Shown here: piece by piece, positions 35,195 to 45,300 of the stretch
Position numbering within the stretch: position 1 is the stretch's first letter
Layout: every line of letters starts with the position of its first letter
Assembly (NCBI RefSeq): GCF_006345825.1
Contig: NZ_VCIX01000092.1
Span: 186,001 to 250,000, forward strand
Length of the DNA: 64,000 nt
Origin: Paenibacillus paridis
Lineage (GTDB): Bacteria > Bacillota > Bacilli > Paenibacillales > Paenibacillaceae
Direction of reading: 5' to 3'
Made by a program: the position numbers and the translations under genes
Notes under the pieces: model-generated
Database searches by the model: none
What the model saw: the letters and a program-made list of their open reading frames with translations, nothing else
What the model was told of the DNA's origin: nothing

Positions 35195-36991
35195 ATGAAG
35201 GGGTTCTCGAAGTATATAGGCGGGATTTCCATTAAAAACAAAATATTCATAGCGAATTTATTAATTATTGTCGTATTTATTTCCACTCAATCGTACTTTG
35301 CCAACACGATTTCACAGAAAGCCATTATTGAGAAAGAGATCAATAATTCATCGAGGGAGCTTCTGCTCATCAAAAACAACCTTCAAACCTTGATATCTAC
35401 GATGGAAGATTATTCAAAAATACTGGCTAGCGATTATCGATTGCAGAACGTGCTGTATAACGATTTATTATTAAATAATGAGTTATATGCAAGTAAGCGT
35501 GTTGAAGGTTTAAATAATCTTTCGATGAAAAAAACCCTTTCTGAGACGATTAGCAATATTGTAGAGCCTAACACTAAAATCAAAGCGGTAAGCATCCTCA
35601 CCTCGAATCATCACTGGGTGGACGTCGGGTTTGCCGATAACGTTTATGCGTCGCGCATATTCGGTGACGGTTATGGAGTGGAAGATCGTTTCTATTTACC
35701 TACTTGGACAGGCTTGATCAAGTTTGGATTCATGTATGAAGGTGAAGACAACGTATTTGCGGTTTCCAAAACGGTCATTCACAAAGATACCGGCAAAACG
35801 ATAGGCAGAATTTTTTTGTACGTGAAAGAAACGACGATTGCTTCGATTTACGAGGAAGGGAAAAACAAGGGCGGCGAATTTTATATCGTCGATTCCGCGG
35901 GAACGATTATCTCTTCACAAAATAAAGCTTTGCTATACCAAGATTTCAAGGAGGCTGTCTCCATAAGCATTCCTGACAACAGTAAAGACGCAAGCTTTAC
36001 CCAGAGCAGCGGAAGTCAAGAAATGTTGCTATTCACCCAACGCTTCGAACCGTTGAATTGGACAATTGTAAGCGCTATCCCGATGGATAATCTTTCTTCG
36101 GATCGGAAAGAAATCAATCAATTGATTCTCGGGATCGGCGCAGCATGCTTGCTACTCGCATTAATGGTGTCCTTCCTATTGTCCCGGTCAATTACTCGTC
36201 CCATCTTCCAGCTTGCCAAGACCATGAGAGAAATCCGGACGGGAAAGATGCAAGTCAGAAGCGCTTACCAATCCAAAGATGAGATCGGATATTTAAGCGA
36301 GGGCTTCAATAACTTAATGGATCGCATTGAGGCGCTTATGGCCGAAAACGTCGAGAAACAAAGGACAAAAGCCGAGATTGAATTTAAATTGCTGCAATCG
36401 CAAGTGAAGCCTCATTTTTTGTACAATACGGTTGAAACGATTATTTCGCTTATTAAGCTTGGCTTAGGGAAGCAAGCCATACAGGCATCCCAATACATGG
36501 CTAATTTCTATAAGATCTCGTTAAGCAATGGTAACGATATCATATCGATAGGCGAAGAGATGCGTTTAACGGAAAGCTATTTGGAAATTCAGCAGCTGCG
36601 TTATGTGGAGTATATGGAGTATACGATGGAAATTGAGAATGAAATTATGGCCTATTCGATACCGAAGTTAACATTGCAGCCGATCGTGGAGAATGCTATT
36701 TATCACGGTTTGAAGCTCAAAAAGGAAAAAGGAATCATACGCATTACAGGAAGGCGTAGCGGCAACAACGTGGAAATTGAAATTTACGATAACGGCGCTG
36801 GTATGCACAAGAATCAAACCACTGCGATAATGACAGGATCCAGCGTTTTTGATGAAGCTGGCGGATTTGGGATTAGAAGCGTTTCCAATCGAATTCGAAT
36901 GCTGTACGGGGATAGATACGGACTGCAAGTTGAGAGCGAATACGGCGTTTATACGAAAATTATAATTGTACTGCCTCTTCGTCATCATTAG
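35195..36991 (+). CDS. sensor histidine kinase, YesM family
   Basis: Membrane sensor of 598 residues controlling the adjoining sugar transporter. Membrane segments lie at about 17-37 and 309-330, enclosing a ~270-residue external sensor domain (dCache-like). HAMP follows at about 330-385. The His_kinase region has the phosphoacceptor His407 in QVKPHFLYNT, the HPK7/YesM signature. The ATPase N-box is in LQPIVENAIYHGLK and the G-box in FDEAGGFGIRSVSNR. The gene is followed after 75 bases by its response regulator. The signal is probably an oligosaccharide, inferred from the neighbouring CUT1 genes. Confidence 0.9.
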   Translation: MKGFSKYIGGISIKNKIFIANLLIIVVFISTQSYFANTISQKAIIEKEINNSSRELLLIKNNLQTLISTMEDYSKILASDYRLQNVLYNDLLLNNELYASKRVEGLNNLSMKKTLSETISNIVEPNTKIKAVSILTSNHHWVDVGFADNVYASRIFGDGYGVEDRFYLPTWTGLIKFGFMYEGEDNVFAVSKTVIHKDTGKTIGRIFLYVKETTIASIYEEGKNKGGEFYIVDSAGTIISSQNKALLYQDFKEAVSISIPDNSKDASFTQSSGSQEMLLFTQRFEPLNWTIVSAIPMDNLSSDRKEINQLILGIGAACLLLALMVSFLLSRSITRPIFQLAKTMREIRTGKMQVRSAYQSKDEIGYLSEGFNNLMDRIEALMAENVEKQRTKAEIEFKLLQSQVKPHFLYNTVETIISLIKLGLGKQAIQASQYMANFYKISLSNGNDIISIGEEMRLTESYLEIQQLRYVEYMEYTMEIENEIMAYSIPKLTLQPIVENAIYHGLKLKKEKGIIRITGRRSGNNVEIEIYDNGAGMHKNQTTAIMTGSSVFDEAGGFGIRSVSNRIRMLYGDRYGLQVESEYGVYTKIIIVLPLRHH

Positions 36992-37066
36992 CTCCTGCTC
37001 GCATCCATGAGGCTGGCATTTCTATTATCCACAAGTTAAGGATGGAATAGAATAGGAGGAAAGACC

Positions 37067-38674
37067 ATGTACAAAGTTCTTATCGTCGATGATGAATATT
37101 ACTTCAGGCAAGCCTTGAAGATTTCGCTGCCATGGAGTGAGTTGGGCTTTCAAATCGCGGGGGAAGCAAAAAACGGGGCGGAAGCGTTGGAACTGATGAC
37201 CGAGGTAGAGCCTGATGTCGTGCTGGTCGATATGAATATGCCAATTATGGATGGATTGGAGTTTATACACAAAGCCAAGGAGCGCGACCGGAGAACAAAA
37301 TTTCTGGTGTTGTCAGGCCATAGTGAATTCGTATACGCCAGACAGGCCGTGCAATTAGGCGTTTTTAATTACGTGCTGAAACCTATTAACGAAGAAGAGC
37401 TCCAAAGCTCCTTACTAGATATAAAGGAACTGATACGAACGGAGCGTCTGGGTAAGCTAGAATTGGACGATTTAAGAAAACAGGCGAGCGAAGGCTTGTC
37501 TGTCATGAAGGAGCAAGTGCTGAACGGTTGGCTGCAAGGCAACATTATCTCTAGATCCAGTACCGAACGGGATCGATTAAATGATTTGGGGATAAAGTTG
37601 GAAGGGTTGCATTACCTGGCGATCGTCGTCGACCTGGATTCAAGCGATGAGAGGAATCATGAGGAGGGTATGCTAATTCGCAAAGCCAAGGTACAGGAAA
37701 TCGCTCAAAATGATTTGCAAAGCGCTTTTCAGTGTGTCAGCTGTCATGATTATGATGCTCGTCTGGTTCTGATCATAGGCTCTCCTGACGGTGCCTTCAA
37801 CAAGCTGGAAACGATTTGCGAACGGATTCGATGGAACGTAGAAAACGATTTAGCCTGTACGGTAACGATCGGCTTAGGGAACGGCTGCGAAACGGTTGAG
37901 TCGATTTCGGTTTCATATAAGGAAGCGTTAATCGCCTTGAAGCAACGGTTTGTATGGGGTGGCAACAAGGTGTTCGCACATTCCTTGATTGCGGAAACCG
38001 GGATGAAGGTCGGATTGTTCTCGGTGGAAAAAAGAAGCGGCTTGCTGATGTTCATGCGAATCGGGAACATATCCGAGACGGAAGAATGGCTCTCGCGTTT
38101 TTTTCATGATACTCGCGTCCAAAAAGCGTCTATGGAAATGCTGCTTCTCGCCGGAATCGAAATTGTATCCACATGCCTGGAGTTTTTGGCCGAAGCGTCG
38201 CAAAGCTTTGAAGATGTCTTCCGAAATACGACACAACCCGATATGATCCAACATGTTCAGCGGTTGAAAACCTTCAATGAGTTGGAGGACTGGATACGTG
38301 CTTTAATTTTAAAGGCCATGGATCATGTGCATAGTCGCAAAACCAATAGAGCCGTCAAAGTTATCGAGGAGGTCAAATCGTATATTTTGAGGCATTACGG
38401 CAACGAAGAACTGCGAATCGAAGATATCGCCAAGAGCGTTCATATGAATTACAATCATCTTTGCTTCGTATTTAAGAAAGAAACGACCCTTACGATCAAT
38501 GACTACCTGACCGAAATACGGATGATTAAAGCAAAAGAGCTTTTTGATCAGGGAGAGAAGGTTATCCAAAACGTATCGAACCGGGTGGGATATGCGGACG
38601 CCAACTATTTCAGCAAATGCTTCAAAAAATATATGGGAATCACGCCTAGCAAATATGTGAATCAAATCCGATAG
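37067..38674 (+). CDS. response regulator, YesN/AraC type
   Basis: 535-residue DNA-binding regulator. The receiver domain (1-120) has D10-E11, phosphoacceptor Asp55 (VVLVDMNMP) and Lys105 (LKPI). A long middle region of about 310 residues, typical of YesN-type proteins, leads to an AraC double helix-turn-helix (about 435-530: RIEDIAKSVHMNYNHLCFVFKKET and VIQNVSNRVGYADANYFSKCFKKYMGITPSKY). ATG 37067 follows AGGAGG. It pairs with the kinase just upstream and would activate the SBP-permease operon that follows. Confidence 0.92.
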   Translation: MYKVLIVDDEYYFRQALKISLPWSELGFQIAGEAKNGAEALELMTEVEPDVVLVDMNMPIMDGLEFIHKAKERDRRTKFLVLSGHSEFVYARQAVQLGVFNYVLKPINEEELQSSLLDIKELIRTERLGKLELDDLRKQASEGLSVMKEQVLNGWLQGNIISRSSTERDRLNDLGIKLEGLHYLAIVVDLDSSDERNHEEGMLIRKAKVQEIAQNDLQSAFQCVSCHDYDARLVLIIGSPDGAFNKLETICERIRWNVENDLACTVTIGLGNGCETVESISVSYKEALIALKQRFVWGGNKVFAHSLIAETGMKVGLFSVEKRSGLLMFMRIGNISETEEWLSRFFHDTRVQKASMEMLLLAGIEIVSTCLEFLAEASQSFEDVFRNTTQPDMIQHVQRLKTFNELEDWIRALILKAMDHVHSRKTNRAVKVIEEVKSYILRHYGNEELRIEDIAKSVHMNYNHLCFVFKKETTLTINDYLTEIRMIKAKELFDQGEKVIQNVSNRVGYADANYFSKCFKKYMGITPSKYVNQIR

Positions 38675-38689
38675 CCTATACTTCAATGC

Positions 38690-38737
38690 AGACGTTAGGG
38701 GAAAAGTGAAAACTTTGCCTCTAACGTCTATTTTTTT
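38690..38737 (+). terminator. terminator after response regulator
   Basis: AGACGTTAG and CTAACGTCT form a perfect stem (with GGG/CCT extension) followed by ATTTTTTT. It separates regulator and transporter transcription. Confidence 0.85.
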
Positions 38738-38876
38738 GCCGTTAATTTTACTGCTGGTCCGAGAATAATCTCTGTACTAAATTTGGTAAGATTCGTAAAA
38801 TTAACTCAAGGTTGATACCGCTTTCAACATCTAAAATCAATCCGATATCCGCTTTGACAAATAGGGGAGGTAAACA

Positions 38877-40244
38877 ATGAAAACGAAGTCAAAGGCAGCA
38901 GCTATGTTACTTATGGCAAGTACTTTACTGGTTTCATCAGCATGCAGCAGTGGGAATGAAACCAAGTCCAACGAGCCGTCCGACAATCCGTCGCCCTCGG
39001 CAACAAGCAAGGAGGATAACAAGAATACGACGGAGACGGACAGCAAGAAAATCAAGATGAGAGTCATCACGCTTACGACGGATGAGAATCGCAACAACAT
39101 TATGGAAAAATTCATCAAACCGAATATTGCTTCAGCGCTTCCTAATCTTGAAGTCGAGTTTGAGCCCGGCGGCGGCGGCGAGGATATGGCAAACAAATTG
39201 AAGACGTTAAATGCATCAGGGGATATGCCGGACGTATTCTGGAATGATGCGGGCTACTTTACGCCGCTGAAGAGCACAGGCAGCATTCTGGATCTGACAC
39301 CTTATATTTCCAAAGACGGATTCTTGGACAAATACGCGGTGCCGGATGCGTTAAAGCATGTCGATAACGGGATCTACAGCTTGTCTTCCGGTGCGGACAC
39401 GTATTTCACCCCTGTCATCTTCTATCATAAAGATATGTTCGAGGAAGCCGGGGTTCAAGTGCCAACCACGTTCGATGAGCTAATTCAAATCTCGAAGACG
39501 CTCAAGAGCAAAGGCATGATACCGGCTGTGACTCCCGGCAAGGACGGGTGGGGACCGAAACTCTTTATGCTTCAGCAAATGATTCAAATCGGAGATCCGC
39601 AGGCGATGGCAGACCTTGTCAGCAACAAAACGGACTTTAACAATCCATCGGTCAAGGAAGGAGCAGCTCGCATCGAAACGCTAGTTAAAGAAGGCGTGTT
39701 CCCAGACGGTATTGCCAATATAGATTATGGTCCGGCCATGGAAATGTTTACGTCTAAAAAAGCGGCTATGTTATGGATGTTTACTTGGGAGCTGCCAAAT
39801 CTCGCCAAAGACGAAACGGTTGATTTCTTCCCATTTCCAAGTGCCAGCGATAAGTATAGCCCTACAGAAAACGTACAGTTCTGGGGTTCTCCGATTAATG
39901 GTTATGCGGTAAACGGCAAAACCAAGAACCCGGAAGAGGCCGTCAAGCTTGCCGAATTTCTAGCCATGGCGGATGCGTTATACTTCGAATCTACCGGTGC
40001 TCCTATATCTTTGCAGACAGGTAACCAAGCAATGGATAGGAGCCCGCTTATGCAGAAGTTCGTTGACTGGTACAATCCGATTCCTAATAAAATCGCGTCA
40101 TTTGCTCTTAATTCGCTAGATGCAAGGACGTCTGCCGAAATATCTACGCAAGGAGCGAATTTATTAACGGGCGAGTACGCAGCTGATGATTTTAATGTGG
40201 CGATGAACAAGATCTGGAACGAAAATACGTGGTTTGACAAGTAA
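38877..40244 (+). CDS. CUT1-type sugar ABC transporter substrate-binding lipoprotein
   Basis: 455-residue extracellular binding protein of the sugar family 1 class. A signal peptide with lipobox (VSSAC, lipid-bearing Cys23) precedes a Ser/Thr/Asp-rich linker and the binding fold (DMPDVFWNDAGYFTPL; KDMFEEAGVQVPTTFDELIQ; KKAAMLWMFTWELP; FLAMADAL). It delivers sugar to the two permeases that follow. The ATPase is not encoded here; in Gram-positive bacteria such importers commonly share a MsmX-type ATPase. ATG 38877 follows GGGGAGG. The exact sugar is unknown. Confidence 0.9.
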   Translation: MKTKSKAAAMLLMASTLLVSSACSSGNETKSNEPSDNPSPSATSKEDNKNTTETDSKKIKMRVITLTTDENRNNIMEKFIKPNIASALPNLEVEFEPGGGGEDMANKLKTLNASGDMPDVFWNDAGYFTPLKSTGSILDLTPYISKDGFLDKYAVPDALKHVDNGIYSLSSGADTYFTPVIFYHKDMFEEAGVQVPTTFDELIQISKTLKSKGMIPAVTPGKDGWGPKLFMLQQMIQIGDPQAMADLVSNKTDFNNPSVKEGAARIETLVKEGVFPDGIANIDYGPAMEMFTSKKAAMLWMFTWELPNLAKDETVDFFPFPSASDKYSPTENVQFWGSPINGYAVNGKTKNPEEAVKLAEFLAMADALYFESTGAPISLQTGNQAMDRSPLMQKFVDWYNPIPNKIASFALNSLDARTSAEISTQGANLLTGEYAADDFNVAMNKIWNENTWFDK

Positions 40245-40321
40245 AAGATGCAATAACAGCTAAATCCCCTGCGGATTTAATCCAAGGGGGTTTAGACACA
40301 ACTTAAATGGTGGAGAGAGCG

Positions 40322-41206
40322 ATGAACAAGTACTTTAGTACCAAAGTGTCCATATTTGTGTTTGCTTTCCCAGCATTGCTGCTGTTTACTTTATTTTGCG
40401 TATACCCTTTGCTGCCTGAGATTTGGATGAGCTTGCATAAGCATGACGGATTTAAAAACTTGGATTTTGTTGGTTTAAATAATTACAAAGAAGTCATGGC
40501 ATCGCCATCCTTTTGGACCGCTCATAAGAATACGTATCTCATTGTAGCCATCTCCTTATTGCTGGGGCTGCCCCTATCCATGATGCTTTCGCTTTTTATA
40601 GATGCTCAAACACCAAAGTTTCGTCGATTTTTCAAGACGGTGGCGATGTTCCCCGCTATCTTGTCGGTTACGGTTGTTGCCCAGATTTGGCTGGCGTTCT
40701 ACGAACCAAATTGGGGTTTATTTAACGAGATTCTCCATTCGTTAGGGCTCAGCTCATGGACGCATTCGTGGTTGACAGAAAAGAAAACGGTAATGCCCAG
40801 CATCGGAGTGACATTCCTGTGGCAATATATTGGACTGAACGCGTTGCTGTTTTATACAGGAATCAAGACCATACCCAAGAGTTATTATGAAGCGGCATTG
40901 ATCGACGGAGCTAATTATATTCAAGTTTGCTTACGAATTACGATCCCCTTGCTGCAGAATGTAATCAAATACGTACTTATTCTGTCTACATTAGGCTCTA
41001 TGGCATTTTATTCGCATGTACGAGTCATGACGGCAGGAGGCCCGGGAGATCTATCCAGGACGGTCATCTACCAGATGTATTATACGGCATTTGATACTTC
41101 CGAATTTGGCAAAGGTACTGCGATCGCCGTTATTTTTATTCTGGAATGCCTTTTGATCTCCTTTGTCATTCAAAGGTACGTTGCCAGAGAAAAACTGGAG
41201 TTTTAA
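40322..41206 (+). CDS. sugar ABC transporter permease, UgpA/MalF type
   Basis: Inner-membrane permease of about 294 residues with six predicted membrane helices, beginning IFVFAFPALLLFTLFCVYPLL. The EAA loop that contacts the ATPase is YEAALIDGANYIQVCLRITIPLL. ATG 40322 with GGAGAGAG upstream is preferred over ATG 40307. It works with the following permease and the upstream binding protein. Confidence 0.9.
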   Translation: MNKYFSTKVSIFVFAFPALLLFTLFCVYPLLPEIWMSLHKHDGFKNLDFVGLNNYKEVMASPSFWTAHKNTYLIVAISLLLGLPLSMMLSLFIDAQTPKFRRFFKTVAMFPAILSVTVVAQIWLAFYEPNWGLFNEILHSLGLSSWTHSWLTEKKTVMPSIGVTFLWQYIGLNALLFYTGIKTIPKSYYEAALIDGANYIQVCLRITIPLLQNVIKYVLILSTLGSMAFYSHVRVMTAGGPGDLSRTVIYQMYYTAFDTSEFGKGTAIAVIFILECLLISFVIQRYVAREKLEF

Positions 41207-42035
41207 GCTGGAGGGGAGCTTTCTGAAACTATTAAGTCGAGTGTTTTGGGTAGCCGTGGGATGCACGTTTCTGTTTCCCTTGTACTGGATGGTAACGATG
41301 TCGTTAAAGTCCAAAAGCGAAGCTTACGACAATCCTTTTGGGTTACCGACATCCTGGGACTGGCTGAACTTCAGCGAAGCGCTGTCCAAATATCATTTCT
41401 ATACGTATTTCGAGAACAGCGTGATTTATACCACAGGCACAATCGTTATTACGCTGGCAACGGGCAGCATGCTTGCATATTGCCTCAGTCGCATGCAATG
41501 GAAATTCAATTCGGTGATGCTGTTTTATGTATCCATGGGACTAATTGTTCCAATCGAAGTAGTCGTTATTCCTTTATTCCAGCTGGTGAAATGGATGCAT
41601 ATCAAAAATAGTCATTTGGGTCTTATCTTGCCGTATTCCGGCTTCGCCATCGCTTCCTGCGTACTGATGCTGTATGCCTTTCTTCGTTCTTTGCCTAAGG
41701 AGCTGGAAGAAGCGGCATGCATAGATGGAGCGAATGTCTATCAAACGTACATTAAAATCATATTTCCAATCGTGATGCCAGCGCTCGTGACGCAATGCGT
41801 TCTTATATTCATTCGAATCTGGAACGAATTTCCGCTTGCTTTTATTATTGCTTCCAAGGATCAATTTCGGCCACTTACGGTCGGGTTGCTTGGATTCTTT
41901 ATCAATGTGGGAGTTACGGATTGGGGGCTCATCGGCGCGAGTATGCTGCTGTCCAGCTTGCCTATGATCATCGTTTATTTAATAGGCAATGAAAAGATCG
42001 AAAATGCATTGACTGCAGGCGCTATTCTGAAATGA
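41163..42035 (+). CDS. sugar ABC transporter permease, UgpE/MalG type
   Basis: Second permease with six membrane helices. It has the MalG-type start FWVAVGCTFLFPLYWMVTMSLK and the EAA loop LEEAACIDGANVYQTYIKIIFPIVMPAL. The start is unusual: the frame can begin at TTG 41163, overlapping the upstream gene by 44 bases. However, a strong GAGGGGAG lies at 41211-41218 after the upstream stop, and the family-like N terminus (LKLLSRVFW) begins at CTG 41223, with GTG 41241 as the next codon. A CTG start is therefore likely. Confidence 0.85.
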   Translation: MSFKGTLPEKNWSFKLEGSFLKLLSRVFWVAVGCTFLFPLYWMVTMSLKSKSEAYDNPFGLPTSWDWLNFSEALSKYHFYTYFENSVIYTTGTIVITLATGSMLAYCLSRMQWKFNSVMLFYVSMGLIVPIEVVVIPLFQLVKWMHIKNSHLGLILPYSGFAIASCVLMLYAFLRSLPKELEEAACIDGANVYQTYIKIIFPIVMPALVTQCVLIFIRIWNEFPLAFIIASKDQFRPLTVGLLGFFINVGVTDWGLIGASMLLSSLPMIIVYLIGNEKIENALTAGAILK

Positions 42036-42361
42036 GGAATGAAAAGTGGGAGAAGGGACGGGCACCTGTAAAGGTGTCTTTTCTTCGTATATTCAGGTTT
42101 TCATAGTGCTCTATCTTTCTCTATTGTCCCGAGAATTTTCCTTGCGGCCCAATAATAGTCTCTGGGAATATTCGTACAGACTGGTATTATAAAAGCATTG
42201 ATTGACAGCGCTTCCATTTTTGGAAATAGAGCTGCTCAGTCAAAGGCAATGTAAAGGCTAGCAGCCAGAATCCTGCACCAAGAACAAAGGACGGTCATGC
42301 AGGGGGGATGAAATAAAGTTCGGAATCCGCAAATGATTTTACTCATATCCAAGGAGGTTTT
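42036..42361 (+). other. leader region of the dockerin protein gene
   Basis: A weak CACCT/AGGTG hairpin with a T-rich tail at 42062-42085 probably ends the permease operon. Otherwise a ~275-base untranslated leader with an AAGGAGG site at 42352-42358. No gene. Confidence 0.4.
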
Positions 42362-45300
42362 TTGAAAGTGAGAAAAAGAGCATTCATTTGGATGATGACT
42401 TTGGCAATGGTAGTTTCCATGCTACCATTTTTAGGGTCGGTAGTCGCAGCTAGCAGTGCGCTAGGTACAACCGCAGCTAGCAGTGCGCCAAGTGCAACGA
42501 TCTATGTTGCTACAAATGGCAACGATAACACAGGTGACGGATCACAAGAAAAGCCGTACAAAACACTTGCCAAGGCAAAAGCAGTAGTCAGAACTCTGCC
42601 TAAGACCGGCGGTGATATCGTCGTTCAAATTGCGGATGGATATTATTCGCTTGATGAAACCCTCGTTTTTAACAAGGATGATTCCGGAAGTGCAAGCAGC
42701 ACGATTCGCTATGAGGCTGCGCCGGGAGCGAAGCCGGTAATCAGCGCAGGTGAAATGCTGGAAAAAGGCGTATGGACAGAAGCTGTTGGCCTTACCCAGA
42801 CTGGCGGTTTAACGGCGTATAAAACGACCCTCAAACGGAGCGATAAGTTGCGCGCAATTTATGTAAACGATAAGATTGCCAACATGACGCTGAGCTCGCA
42901 AATCGTTTCGGCCAACAGAACCGTCAACGGTACACCTACAGCCAGCTTTACCTCTGCCAATAACCCTTGGGCGTGGCAGAACGGCAGTAACATCCGGGCG
43001 GCTATCGTATTTGATGCCAGTGTAGGTCTGACGACGGCAACGAAAAATCCCCAAAACATCGAAGCCGAAAGCATGGGCGGCTCTACCGCCAGATGGTCGA
43101 GGCCTTTTGTCACCTTCGCGTCAATCGAACAGGCGCCGGCAGCCAGCAACAAGCCCGGCGGTGTCATGCTTAGGTTTCAAATGCCTTATGGGGCGATTTC
43201 GCAGTCTTTGAGTAATAACACGCAATACAATCCAGGTAACAATCAAGTCATCCGCAACGCTTTCGAGTTCTTCAACAAACGCGGAGATTTCTATTTCGAC
43301 CAGGCGGAAAGCACGCTTTATTACATCCCGCTTGTAGGCGAGGATATCAATACCGCCGACGTGGTCATTCCAAGGCTCGAGAAGGTTCTCGACATAAAAG
43401 GGATTCCTGTAGGAGATCGGTTGAAGCCTGTGGAGGGCTCGGATGATGGACGTGTCAAAAACATAACCTTCAATGGGCTGAAGTTTGCCCATACCGACTA
43501 CAAACTTTTTGAACTGACGGGTACCTATACACTTAGCGACGGATCCGGTCCGGTAACGACCAGTTCCCGCGGCTTCGCGTCCGTTCAGGGTTCTATCGTG
43601 AACACCGTTTATTTCCCAAGCAGCATTAACTGGCATGAGACTTTCTACCGAGGGTATGACATACCGCCGGCAGCGGTAATGATCAACGCGGCGAGAAACA
43701 TTAAAGTGCTTAACGGCGAGATCGGGCTTACCGGATTTAATGGCATCCATGTGGAAAACGATGTCAAGGATATCGAAGTCACAGGCAACTATATCGCAGA
43801 TACGCTTGCTTCCGGCGTTGTAATCGGACACCCGCATCATATCTATGAAAATGATGAGCCGATTAAGCATGAATCTAGTGTTTCGGTCTCTGGAACGCCA
43901 ATAAGGAACTGGGCTGGCGTTGATAAGGAGAAATTTAAGACAGGTACGGAAGCCGTGCCGGAAAATATTTATATTACAAATAACTTTTTGTATAGGAACT
44001 GCTATGGATTCCCGGGGGCCAACTCTCTAACCTCTTTCTACACTACGAACATGCAGGTCCTGCACAACTACTTTTATGACTCTACTTACGGCGCCATGAG
44101 CATCGGCTGGGGCTGGGACGAATATGATGGGTTCGGCTTTACTGCCCAAGGGACCAACAAGACCGGCGGCCCTTACCATGGTACGCATGAAACGAGTCTC
44201 GCGAGGTCTCCGGTGCTCTCTACGACCTCTAGAAATAACAAAATAAACTATAACCGGGTAGAGGAAATTTGTACGATAGTTAACGACTCTGGAGCTATTT
44301 ACTCACTGGGACGGCAGGGCGATCCAGGTAATTTGCCAGGCGGAGGAACATGGGACACCGTCAACGATTTGACCAATAATCCCGTCACCGACAAGAAAAG
44401 TAACTGGCATTCTGACAACTGGACGAATTTCACCGAGATGAACTACAACTTTCTTGACCCGAATCCAACGGGCAAACCCACGACCTCCAACAACTGGACG
44501 AACGGGTTCCATCCCGACGAAGGCAGCACGTTCATCAAGATGATAGGAAACGTTGTACAGTCAAAGCTCTCCCATGCCGTTGGACAGAGCCGTCTTTATG
44601 AGTTTAACAACTGGAAGCGCAAAAGCGATATGATTGCCGTCGAAGGTTACGTGGACGGGAATAACAACCAGAATGGCGGCCCTAGAATTACTTATGACAA
44701 TTTCAAAAGCGAAGCCCGCATTTGGCCGGTTAAGGGCAACGAAATCGTTTTGAATTCGGGCCTTACCAACGAATACACTCATATGATCCCAAGAAGCCTT
44801 ATTGCCGATACCGAATTTGAGCTGGCTTCCAACGTCATCGTGGGTGTAGGCGGTGAAAAGGTGAGCCGCAGGGGTTTGCTAAAAGCTGAAGACACGGTTT
44901 GGCTTGCGCCAGCGAACACAACGGTTTTTAAAGAAGGCATTACAATGACAAAAGCTGCCGGCAACGCAAAGTCGATCAACACTCCATCTGCCGCAGGACA
45001 ATACAAACTATATATCGTATACGGAGACGGAAGAAAAACCGCCACTTCCAAGCATACGGCATACGTCGACACGAGTGAGTCGGCAACCAATGTGGAAAAT
45101 GGGAAAAGCTACGAAGTTTCAGCGGTACGGCCTCTTAAACTGACTTTAAGCGATGAATACACCTTTACGCTGAACGGCAAACCCGTGTCGGATGGGTACG
45201 AAATCCGTACTGCAGGAAGCTGGACCTTGGTAGGCAGCACTTCAATGCCTGCAATAACCATTAACTTTACGACTACAGTATCGGTAGCCAATAAGCTGCT

